Shown piece after piece: positions 55,914-64,000 of a stretch of DNA of 64,000 bases (positions are counted from its first letter, which is position 1; every line of letters starts with the position of its first letter). The notes under the pieces were generated by a model that saw nothing but the letters and a program-made list of their open reading frames with translations, was not told the DNA's origin and did no database searches. Made by a program: the position numbers and the translations under genes. This DNA comes from Coniferiporia sulphurascens (lineage: Eukaryota > Basidiomycota > Agaricomycetes > Hymenochaetales > Hymenochaetaceae): contig NBBA01000012.1 in assembly GCA_002794785.1 (NCBI GenBank), positions 1 to 64,000 of the forward strand, given 5' to 3'.

Positions 55914-57264
55914 TGTTAGATTCACTCCCTGATTAAGGGTTAGAAACAAGTGATAACAGATTCACACAATGTTACTAGTTAGTTTAGGGTAGGCTTGGTA
56001 CCTTTCACTTGCTAGAGTGTTAGAGCTGATGATGGTGGTAAGAGACAAGAGATGAATTAAACTGCTTTTTACCGCAATTTTATGTTGGGCTTTTATACCC
56101 TACATGTTGTAGTCTATTTACTATGTTCCGGTAGATACTACAACATACTACTCTTGCTTTATAAGTCATAAGAATGTTCCAGTACAATCCTGTACATGCT
56201 ATTTACTATTCTTAGCTTTCTTATGAGTCAGTTACATATTCCAGTACATTCTACAGCCTACCGTGCTATCTTTATCTTATGCCAGAACCTTCCTTGAGTT
56301 TCCATCAAGTCATACAGTATAATACCTAAGGTAACCATTCTCAGATATTCCTATACCTATGATGCTTCTCCTTATTTCCTAATTGGTTCTGCTGTACAAT
56401 GCGCTATACTTGGCTCCCATCAATTGTGTCTTCTAATTGATCGCCATGCTTCCATTGGCTAATCTTAGCCGAATGCTTAGATATACTTGTGTGGCTCAGT
56501 GATTATGCTAGCCTTCTTAATCTTATCTTGTTGTGGCTTGTTATTTATTACTGTAGACTATGATTGAGTCATACCTTCCATAATATCGTTGAAGGGTGTT
56601 CGTTCTGGTGTCCTATCGTCTACTGGCATAAAGAGTGCCTCGGGTCCTATAGCGTTTATATTCGTTATCCTACTATACCTTGGTGTGACTCTGTATGACG
56701 GTTCATCATTGAACCACCGTATTATAATCTCTTTATCTATTGGTACTGACTCCTGTCTTAGATTTGGTTCTTTTCGATCTACTGTTGTGTGTCCTTTGGC
56801 TATGAAGTTGGCCTTGTATGCGAATAGTTGTTCTCATAATTGTTTATTGATAGTATGAACTATTTGGTGTGCCGCTTCTGCATAATCAGTTGATGTAATA
56901 ACCGCTCTTTGATAACATAATTCATTATGTGGCTGATTATAAATCTTGGTTCTTGTGTAAGCACTGATTACATATCTATTCAATTGATATGAGAACATAG
57001 TTGCTCTATGTTCAATTATTACTTCTAGCCTTTCTGCCACTTGTTGTTCCCTTGTAGTATGATCGAATGTAATTTGACAGTTGTCATATCCTGCATTCTG
57101 TCCTACTGTTGTGCATGCAATATTAAAAGCTTTCCATGCTACTTGATCTGCATCTTTACAGCATTGACACAGGTTCCTTGTATCGATTAAAGTTACAGGT
57201 CTTGCCATGTCAATCTTGCTAATCCGTCGATCTGGCAATCACAATTTTCATCAATTTACTAACA
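55914..57264. mobile_element. 1351-bp TG...CA element with an antisense ORF
   Basis: Inserted in the integrase between the two halves of FID-DHSR. Ends are TGTTAG and CTAACA, perfect 6-bp inverted ends. The flanks are TAGAC (55909-55913) and TAGAT (57265-57269), a 5-bp duplication with one change. On the minus strand a frame from about 57238 to 56834 encodes some 130 aa with several Cys and His (RNLCQCCKDADQVAWKAF), which I cannot assign. It could be a long solo LTR, or a small non-autonomous LTR element such as a TRIM. I did not find terminal direct repeats inside it. Confidence 0.7.
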
Positions 57265-57618
57265 TAGATGACCATTCTCGTCATACCTGGATACAGTTCT
57301 TGACAGCGAAATCTGAAACACTGCAGGAGTACGTCAAGTTAGAATGCGAGCTTCAGACTCTCCTGGGCAGACCTTTTTCATGCCATCAGTCAGACAATGG
57401 CACAGAGTTCATTAACAAGGCCTTTGAAGGACACTGTAGCATGCAAGGGATGACTCACACTACGACTGCACCACACCGCCCACAGATGAATGGTCATTCG
57501 GAACATGTGAACTGAACGATTATGGATGGTGTTTGCACAATGTTAGTGGACTCCGGCCTACCGAAACAATTCTGGGCCGAGGCAGCACAATACAAGGTTC
57601 ACTGTATGAACCTGTTGC
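57265..57618 (+). pseudogene. Copia integrase core (second part)
   Basis: Continues the DDE core: DDHSRHTWIQFLTAKSETLQ, the second Asp in CHQSDNGTEFINKAF, then HTTTAPHRPQMNGHSEHVN. A TGA follows where CGA (Arg) is expected before TIMDGVCTM. The next solo LTR interrupts at 57619. Confidence 0.85.
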
Positions 57619-58179
57619 TGTTACAATTTTCCTTTACTTTCCCTCATTGCACTGACTCACTTCCTCTTCATCATTATCAGTCAGCACAACTCCCCCATTT
57701 CTCCTCCTTACTCATCCTTATTTCACCCTGCACCATAAGATGCCATGATGCCGCCTTATCACACCATCATGATGTGCTTTGCTTACTGATACCTTCAATT
57801 GTATTACCAAGACCTTCCTTGGGTTTCCATGACCTTCCATAGCCATGTAAACGACCTGATACACGACCCTACAGTAGCAAACACCTAGAGTAGCATATAA
57901 GCATGTAATGTTGGTAGCACAAGTCCTAAGCTTGTGCTCTTTGTTCATACAAGCCCATTATATGCGCCTCAGTGCCCTCTGTGTGCTCTACCTTGTCATC
58001 TGGCACTTCGTCATAACCCGACTCCTCTAAGAAGCCTACCGTGTCCACATTGTCGATCAGGAACCCCCACCAACAATCACCTTCAACTTATGACATCTAG
58101 GAAGCCCCATTGCCATACTACCAGCCCTGACGATCAGGAAGCCCCGATGTCAATCATCACATAACCATTGAGCTTAACA
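57619..58179 (+). mobile_element. solo LTR, family A, inserted in Copia integrase
   Basis: 561 bp, TGTTACAATTTTCC...GAGCTTAACA, same family and orientation as the copy at 54257. Flanks GTTGC (57614-57618) and GTCGC (58180-58184) agree at four of five bases. The one difference is a T/C transition. Confidence 0.9.
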
Positions 58180-59150
58180 GTCGCTCCATTCTACTCTGCC
58201 AGATGGCATTTCACTGCACAAAGCCAAATGTTTCTCACTTGCGCCATTGGGGTTGCCTGGCGTACATGCGGATTCCGGATGTCGACCAGACTAAACTCAA
58301 TCTGAAGGCACGTAAAGGGAATTTTGTCGGTGTATTCGGTGATGCTGCATATCGCATCTGGGCTCCCAACACATGCACACTCTACAAATCCCGAGATGTT
58401 CGTTTTGAAGAGGGCTGTGCATGGCACACTCTTGACGATGAGGTTATGTCTACTGAAGACCTACAGTCTATGCCCCCTTCCTCACCCACCCCCTCTGCTG
58501 CCTCTCTTATTCTGCCATCCGCTGAGCTCTCCACCCCCTATGATACTGATGTTGCCACTGCCCCCCTGATGTCGACCAACCCGCCCCACCAACACTTCGA
58601 CGATCCACCCATGAATCTCGCTCTACCACCAAGAGGGCTTTGCTGGATCAACAACTAGTGGAACGTTTACAACAGCGTGACAACGCCTCCCTCGCAATCC
58701 CTGAATGCACGCTATTGGCTTCCGATAAGCCCCCACGCTCCTTTCGGGAGGCCTCCTTTCGACGCAGCGGCGCACACTGGGAGGACACTATGCAATACAA
58801 GCTTTCGAAATTGCAGGAGATGGGCACCTGGCGTTTGGTACTGTGGGATGAGGACATGGATGTCCTTCACAGCAAGTGGGCTTTCTCCTACAAATGTGAC
58901 ACTGACGGCGCTGTCTCTGCATACCATGCTCGCTGGGTGGCCCATGGCGACGGACAGGATAACTTGCCATCCACTCTGTGTTTTGCACCTGCTGGGAACC
59001 TCGACTCTTTTTGGCTCATCATCACTATAAATGCCTTTGATTCCCCTAACTCCGCGTCCACTCTCATCCCAATCGACATCTCTTCAGCCTACCTCCATAG
59101 CCCGCTCATGGGTCCATCTGTCTATGTCGAGCAGCCCCATGGCTTCTATT
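58180..59150 (+). pseudogene. Copia post-integrase and reverse transcriptase (first part)
   Basis: Contains KPNVSHLRHWGCLAYMRIPD and FVGVFGDAAYRIWAPNT (post-integrase region), a Pro/Ser linker, then RT fingers and palm: TWRLVLWDEDMDVLHSKWAF, CDTDGAVSAYHARWVAHGDG, and the first catalytic Asp in LIPIDISSAYLHSPL. It stops at HGFY, where the next insertion begins. Confidence 0.85.
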
Positions 59151-59419
59151 AAATAAATAAATATAACGAACAATATATATATATAGTACGTGGTCATATG
59201 AACAACCACCTTACTAAGTAAACGATAACGCAACGATAACGCCATACGATATAGGAGCTAGTTAGTTATAGTAGTACTAGCCCACGGAATGTGTATATAA
59301 GGGGAGCTGGTCTCGCCCTAGAAATACATCAGTTTACGCTGATAACCCACCTTGCCTGATCACCACCACTGCACCTCATCGTCTACCACAACGTGCGTAG
59401 ATTTTAAGAGCTTCATCAA
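59151..59419. mobile_element. about 270-bp insertion in Copia RT, unclassified
   Basis: Splits the RT between HGFY and KPGFKHHVCELNKALYGLKQ, which are adjacent in Copia RTs. It starts with TAAATAAATAAATATAACG and includes a promoter-like TGTATATAAGGGGA at about 59290. That looks like an LTR fragment of another family. Ends are approximate and no clean duplication was found. Confidence 0.55.
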
Positions 59420-61001
59420 ACCCGGCTTCAAACACCATGTCTGTGAGCTCAACAAAGCTCTATATGGCCTGAAACAAGGCAGAAACACATGGCACGCTAA
59501 GCTATCCAAATCCATGGCCCTGCTCGGTTTCACTAAACTTATATCTGCCCCTACAGTTTTCTACTGCGCTGACTCTGAGGGGGAGTGTATAGTGGGCACA
59601 CATGTAGACAACTGCACAGCGATGCGCTCATCGGAGTCGGAGGCGAGGCATTTCAAAAGGGAAGTGGGTGTTAAGCCTACTGATTAGGTAAGGCTTAATA
59701 AGCGATCAGCGAAGATCGACCAAGTAAACATGAGATAGAGATGAGGCAACTATTAAGCAAGGGTTTCCCCAAGGACTAGTGGACTGGTGGACTGGTAACT
59801 GGTGACTTAATATCCCACAGTGGAGACAGTGATTGAGTAGGCTCTATTGAACAAAGAGCACAAGCTTAAGGCTTGATGCTCTGAGAGCAAGTCCTTATAT
59901 ACATGTGTAGAAAACTATAGAACAATATGGAATGCTGACTGAGCAAACAGTAAGGATCAGTCAGCATGGAAAGAGATAGAACCTGGTAGAAGAGTATGAC
60001 TGATCATGAGGTTAGGATCAGTCAGCATACAAGGTAGTTTAGTCAATGGAGATGACTAATACTGATAAAAGCGATGAATAAGGGAAATTTGTAACAGTGG
60101 GGGAGGAATACGAGTTTAAGGAGAAGAACCCAGAGGACAAAATGGTTCTATTGGGGATAAAGGTAGAGAAGAATGAAGTGGATGGAATGGTCAAAATATC
60201 GATACCATCAGTGGTAGACAAGCTCATCGAGCTCCTAGGGCTACAGTCGGCAAAGCCAATGCCCACTCCAATGAATGAGGACATGCTCCGAGCATTTGCA
60301 GCCGACAACAGCGAGGGGTATGACCCCACGCCTTGGCCATACGCCTCAGCTGTCGATGCAATTGGGTGGATTGCACAGACTTGCAGACTGGACATTAGTC
60401 TCACCCACTCGATCCTTGCATGGTACACTCAAAAACCGAAAGATTGCCATTGGGTAGCTGTGAAGAGGCTTGCTCACTATCTAAAGGGTACATGCAACCT
60501 AGGATTGGTATATAGGAGTGGGGGTTCTATGAAACCAGTCGGTTTCTGCAATGCTGACTGGGGGAGCAATATGGAAACGAGGAAGTCGGTCTCAGGGTAT
60601 GTATTCCTCCATGCAGGCACAGCGGTTTCATGGAAAGTGAAACAGCAGGACAACGTTGCATTGTCGACCGCTGAGGCCGAGTATCAGGCGGCCTCCTATG
60701 CGATCCGACATGCATTATGGGTCCGGAACTTCTTTGAAGAGATCAGCAGGCCGTTCGGGACTGAACCAGCAGATATCAAGTCCGACAACCAGAGCACGAT
60801 TGCGATGGCGAAGAACCCGGTCTACCACTTGAGGTCAAAGCATATCGACCTTGTGGCACATCATGTGCAAGACAAGGTGAAGCATGGGCGCGTCACACTT
60901 GAACATGTACCGGGAAAGGAGAACCCTGTGGACATCTTGACGAAACCGCTGGGGCCAGACATGCATGGGAAATGCGTTGCGGTGATGGGTATGGCATAGG
61001 C
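59420..61001 (+). pseudogene. Copia reverse transcriptase (end) and RNase H
   Basis: RT thumb region NKALYGLKQGRNTWHAKL and the active-site loop, which reads GTHVDNCTA where Copia has a V-D-D core; the second Asp is Asn. After the LTR at 59669-60096 the frame resumes with EEYEFKEKNPEDKMVLLGIK and then RNase H: YLKGTCNLGLVYRSG, GFCNADWGSNMETRKSVSGY, STAEAEYQAASYAIRHALWV, SDNQSTIAMAKNPVYHLRSK, ending with NPVDILTKPLG and a stop at 60999. The RNase H part is open and looks the best preserved. Confidence 0.88.
59669..60096 (-). mobile_element. solo LTR, family A relative, inserted in Copia RT
   Basis: 428 bp, on the minus strand TGTTACAAATTTCC...GGCTTAACA, with a perfect 5-bp duplication GTGGG (59664-59668 and 60097-60101). 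It shares the block around AAGCTTGTGCTCTTTGTTCA with family A but differs elsewhere, so it is a separate subfamily. Confidence 0.88.
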
Positions 61002-61011
61002 ACTGTACTCG

Positions 61012-61022
61012 CTGAGGGGGAG
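61012..61022 (+). promoter_or_regulatory. Copia polypurine tract
   Basis: CTGAGGGGGAG lies directly upstream of the 3' LTR, as expected for second-strand priming. Confidence 0.7.
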
Positions 61023-61303
61023 TGTTGGAATATGAGGTGATCATTATTCCTTTTTAGTATATGTTTCCATCAGCTCCTTTCATGCCGATTATATAATTAC
61101 ATGATAACTGTACAGTTTCTCTTGCATATAGTCGATAGCATAGCATTTGAGGCACCTCAGTACTTTGTCAACGTACTGAGGTGAGTATTGTATTGGAATT
61201 GTGATGAGTAGTTTACATGCTAACTAATGTACTAGCATGCATAGGTAGATACTCATCGAATCAAGTACTTTGTCAACATACTGAGCGTGCATAGATTCTT
61301 ACA
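61023..61303 (+). repeat. Copia 3' LTR
   Basis: 281 bp, TGTTGGAATATG...GATTCTTACA, partner of the LTR at 53394. The target duplication TATTC follows. Confidence 0.93.
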
Positions 61304-61310
61304 TATTCGG

Positions 61311-61660
61311 CAAATGTGACTTAGTGGTTAAGCAATATACTTGGATACAGAGTCAATTACTGGAAGTGTTTGGATCGATCCTACGTCGTGGGCGACAACG
61401 CGCCTTTAATTTAAACTCCAACTCCCATGCTCAAACATCCTCATGCGCATGCGGCTTACTGCATTTCAAACTCCGTCTCCCACGCTAAATCATCCCTTTG
61501 TGTGTGTGGCTTAATGCATTTCAAACTCTGGTTCCCACACACCCCAGGACTGGATTCTGCCCATAACAAGGATCAGTCATTTAAAGTCCGCCTCCCACGG
61601 TGCATTATATTCTTTTATATTCCTTCAAGCTCCAATTCCCCTGCGACTAAATTACATTAA
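61311..61660 (+). repeat. SINE-like sequence with tRNA-type head and short direct repeats
   Basis: A box TGACTTAGTGGTTAAGC (61317-61333) and B box GTTTGGATCGATCC (about 61368-61381) at tRNA spacing. They are followed by a body in which a block including GCATTTCAAACTC and TCCCAC recurs about every 65-70 bp. No tRNA fold with paired acceptor stem. It is a different family from the palindrome arms. Confidence 0.5.
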
Positions 61661-61780
61661 TATTGTGATCGTCACTACCTTACTACTATTACTACTTGTA
61701 GTAACTACTTCCCATCTAGTCGAGCCTTGTATTACTAATCCCAAATATATTTTACTACGAATCTATGGGTTCCCCTCCTT

Positions 61781-63612
61781 TTACGAGGTATGTGAGGAGA
61801 GCAGGCTTCTTTTTATCCCGACTCGGACAAACATGGTCCTCGACACCATCAGCGTCGGGGGGTTGGGGACTAATTTTTGAGCCTTGCGTGCATGCTTCTT
61901 GGGCTGGTCGATGGTTGCGCCCTCGTCAGGGTCCTTGGATGTAGAGGCTTTCCCAGCCTCGCACGGACGCGCTTGTTTCTTGGACTGATCAACATTCACC
62001 TCGAGTGGGGGTGAGTCCTCTGTGTCTGTCGTTGGCGTGGCAGTCGCCATGTCCATTGCCGCTGGACTTGAGATTGCTGTGGTTGTCACTGCCAGCTCCG
62101 TTGTTGTCGTGCTCGACAACGGCATGCTCGTTGTCGCCGGGATCATTGACGTTGCACGCATATATGCGCTGCTTCCTGGATCTTCATGTGTCCCGTTACT
62201 GTTCATCATTGCAGCCATGTCTGCTGCCGGGTCCGTAGTCGTCGTGCCCGACATCACCATCATGTTCGCAGTCATTGCGCTTGTCGTTGCGTTCGCCGCC
62301 CCCAGGGTACCTGTGGTAGCATTGGTTGCTGCAGCATTCAGCAGGTACACAGGAGCCATGCCTGACGAAGCCGATGCATAAGGCGGATGCGTCATCGCCA
62401 TGTTCGTCCATGCATAAGGCAGATACGTCATCGCCATGTTTGTCTGTGCATATGGTGCGTACGTATAAGGCGGATACATTGTTGCCGCCATACTTTCATA
62501 GGTCATCGCCATGTTGGTCGACAGCACGATCGAAGCCGAGTAACCTGGGTAAATTGCTGTGTTGTAAGGAGGATACAACGGAGGCGTGTTCGATGAGGCC
62601 GAGTTCATTGACGCCATATATGCTAGCGATGGATACGTCGATGGCGCTGCCGCCCTTGGCCCAGCCGCGATTGCAGGTAGGGATGTGGACACTACCGGCG
62701 CCGGCTCAGTCTCGATTGCAGGCAGGGATGTGAACGCTACCGGCGCTGGCTCAGTTACAGTGGCAGGTGGGGATACAGACGCTACCGGCACCAGTGAATA
62801 TGTAGATGATGCCACTGTCCCCTGCTCGGTTTCAATCGCAGGTGGGGATATAGTGGATACCGCCCTCGACTCAGCAGTAGACATAGGGTTCGTCTTAGGT
62901 ACTTTTGGCTTACGGGGCCACTTTGTTCACTTCTTTGGAGCAGTCTTCTCCACCGCCATCGACTTCGGATCCGTTGCCATCTCTCCTATACAACTGCAAC
63001 GATGGTACAAAATTCAGATGGTAATAATTGTTAACTGTTGGAATTCCTTACAGTTCTGCACTGTCATTTGTAGATCCCCCGGCGTTCAGTGATACATGGA
63101 GGCCAATCGGCCCACTTCCAACTCTAGTAGAGTTGCAGTAGTCAGTTGCAATAAATAGTTCATTCAAGGGTGTACTGACCTGCTCATGTTGCTGACATGG
63201 CCTGCGTGCGGCACAGGCGCCATGGATGAGACCCTCGGATTACTTGAACCAACCACCATGGTCGGATTCCTTCTTTGTGGGACATCACTGGGAAGCAACG
63301 CAGGGTCTATGATTCCATAATCGATGTCTGCCTCATGACTGTCAGCAGGCTGAAGGACGTCCGATTCAACACCCAGGTAGTTGTCATAATCCGACAACAG
63401 ATGGTCGTGTAGCACACCATTCGTAATGACAGGAGGTATCCCTGGCGATTCAACAGACATAGTCTCTTTGATATTGAGGTCTAAGCACATCAGATTAAAT
63501 TGCGAGTTGCAAACGAAAGGATAGATACTCACGATTAGCCAACGACCTGACCAACCAATCCTGCCACTGCTTATCCGGCACAGGAGTATATTTTTGCTTA
63601 GAGGACCCAACA
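61781..63612 (-). pseudogene. decayed gene for a Pro/Thr/Ala-rich protein, unknown family
   Basis: At least three exons on the minus strand: KYTPVPDKQWQDWLVRSLAN (63600-63535); TMSVESPGIPPVITNGVLHD to GHVSNMSR (about 63463-63180); and, after an intron of about 200 nt, a long exon 63000-61781. That exon begins EMATDPKSMAVEKTAPKK and is then cut by a TGA at 62929-62927. CGA (Arg) there would continue into TKWPRKPKVPKTNP. The rest is a 350-residue Pro/Thr/Ala/Met-rich region with tandem units such as TNMAMTYPPYA and a basic tail. No start ATG was found in frame at the left end. I do not recognise the family; its place among elements suggests a repeat-borne gene. Confidence 0.5.
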
Positions 63613-64000
63613 TGGATGCTTATATACTTTCCGATTAGAACTTGTTTTATAAATGGGACCATTCAGTCACTTGCCTCTTCATAATAAATCCTGCTTCCCC
63701 CCGGTATGTGTATTGGCAATAAAACTCTGCATCCCCCACTTTCGTCCATCCCTGGCCAAGTAAAACACCAAAATAATGAGTGAGTGTACTATCCAACTTC
63801 CGCTGGTTCCTTCAGAAATCAATTAGTAAACTATCAAGACAAAAATGTCTTAACTCACTCATAAAGCATGGTGTCTTTGACGGGTTGGTTTGCGAGTGCC
63901 TCATTTGCCTTTGTGAGTCGCACGGCTTCTTTCGTGTACCACTGCACCTTCTCATCGGACAGTAAGTCAAACTCCCTACTCGCAACAGAGCATAAAATTC
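63613..64000. other. window end, unassigned
   Basis: No feature could be supported in the last 390 bp. A gene may continue past the window edge. Confidence 0.4.

Larger units (their letters stand above)
53394..61303 (+). mobile_element. Ty1/Copia LTR retrotransposon, full length but broken by five insertions
   Basis: Two LTRs (280 and 281 bp, TGTTGG...TTACA) flanked by a perfect 5-bp duplication TATTC (53389-53393 and 61304-61308). Internal order gag, protease, integrase, reverse transcriptase, RNase H is the Copia order. Insertions lie at 54257-54795, 55914-57264, 57619-58179, about 59151-59419 and 59669-60096. Removing them leaves roughly 4.7 kb, a normal Copia length. Nonsense codons and a changed RT active site show it is dead. 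Confidence 0.93.

Noticed and set aside
56834..57238. Treating the ORF in the 1351-bp insertion as a host gene
   Set aside because: It lies wholly within an element with TG...CA ends and a target duplication inside Copia integrase, so it belongs to the insertion.
1..64000. CRISPR arrays, operons, Shine-Dalgarno sites, phage or plasmid functions
   Set aside because: Spliceosomal introns, mitochondrial presequences and eukaryotic families throughout show this is a fungal nuclear region. No regular spacer array was seen.

Overview
This is nuclear DNA of a filamentous basidiomycete fungus, most likely an agaricomycete. The evidence is dense genes split by many short introns (about 45-90 nt), an intron-containing tRNA-Tyr, a KRE6/SKN1 beta-glucan synthesis gene, MATH-BTB and F-box proteins of the expanded agaricomycete type, and Copia and hAT elements. 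I did not identify the species. Gene models were built by hand from splice signals, reading phase and family motifs. Where exact exons are given, the phases close.

The window has two halves. Positions 1-44,260 are gene-rich. In order: tRNA-Tyr (-); poly-Asn F-box protein (-); mitochondrial K+/H+-exchange-related protein (-); a small two-exon protein (+); a phytanoyl-CoA dioxygenase family protein (+); a type I membrane protein with an Asn/Asp/Gly-rich stalk (-); branched-chain 2-oxoacid dehydrogenase E1 alpha (-); a single-pass membrane protein (+); a small conserved hydrophilic protein (-); a coiled-coil protein (-); KRE6/SKN1 (+); a Ulp2/SENP6-type SUMO protease (+); SUMO E1 subunit AOS1 (-); a Zn2Cys6 transcription factor (-); an intronless PPR-like mitochondrial protein (-); GRASP (+); an unrecognised multi-exon gene (-); and a MATH-BTB protein (-). 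The SUMO protease and the SUMO E1 subunit lie next to each other and converge.

Positions 45,184-64,000 are a mobile-element graveyard. A complete hAT transposon (45,192-52,735; 8-bp target duplication CTTCAGAC) carries a broken transposase. In its middle lie what look like pieces of host genes: an eIF2B-epsilon-like piece, a Met/Pro-rich piece and the start of an aspartic protease. It also carries a 777-bp near-perfect palindrome with a tRNA-like Pol III promoter in each arm. About 650 bp further on is a full Copia element (53,394-61,303; TSD TATTC) with paired LTRs and a half-tRNA-type primer site. It is broken by five later insertions, four of them with target duplications I can read. Three solo LTRs of one family sit in the hAT and Copia elements.

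The mobile half shows CpG decay. The two Copia LTRs differ almost only by transitions. Three nonsense codons are each explained by CGA to TGA. Two catalytic Asp codons (Copia RT and the captured protease) have become Asn by CG to CA. This fits cytosine methylation and deamination or a RIP-like process acting on repeats.
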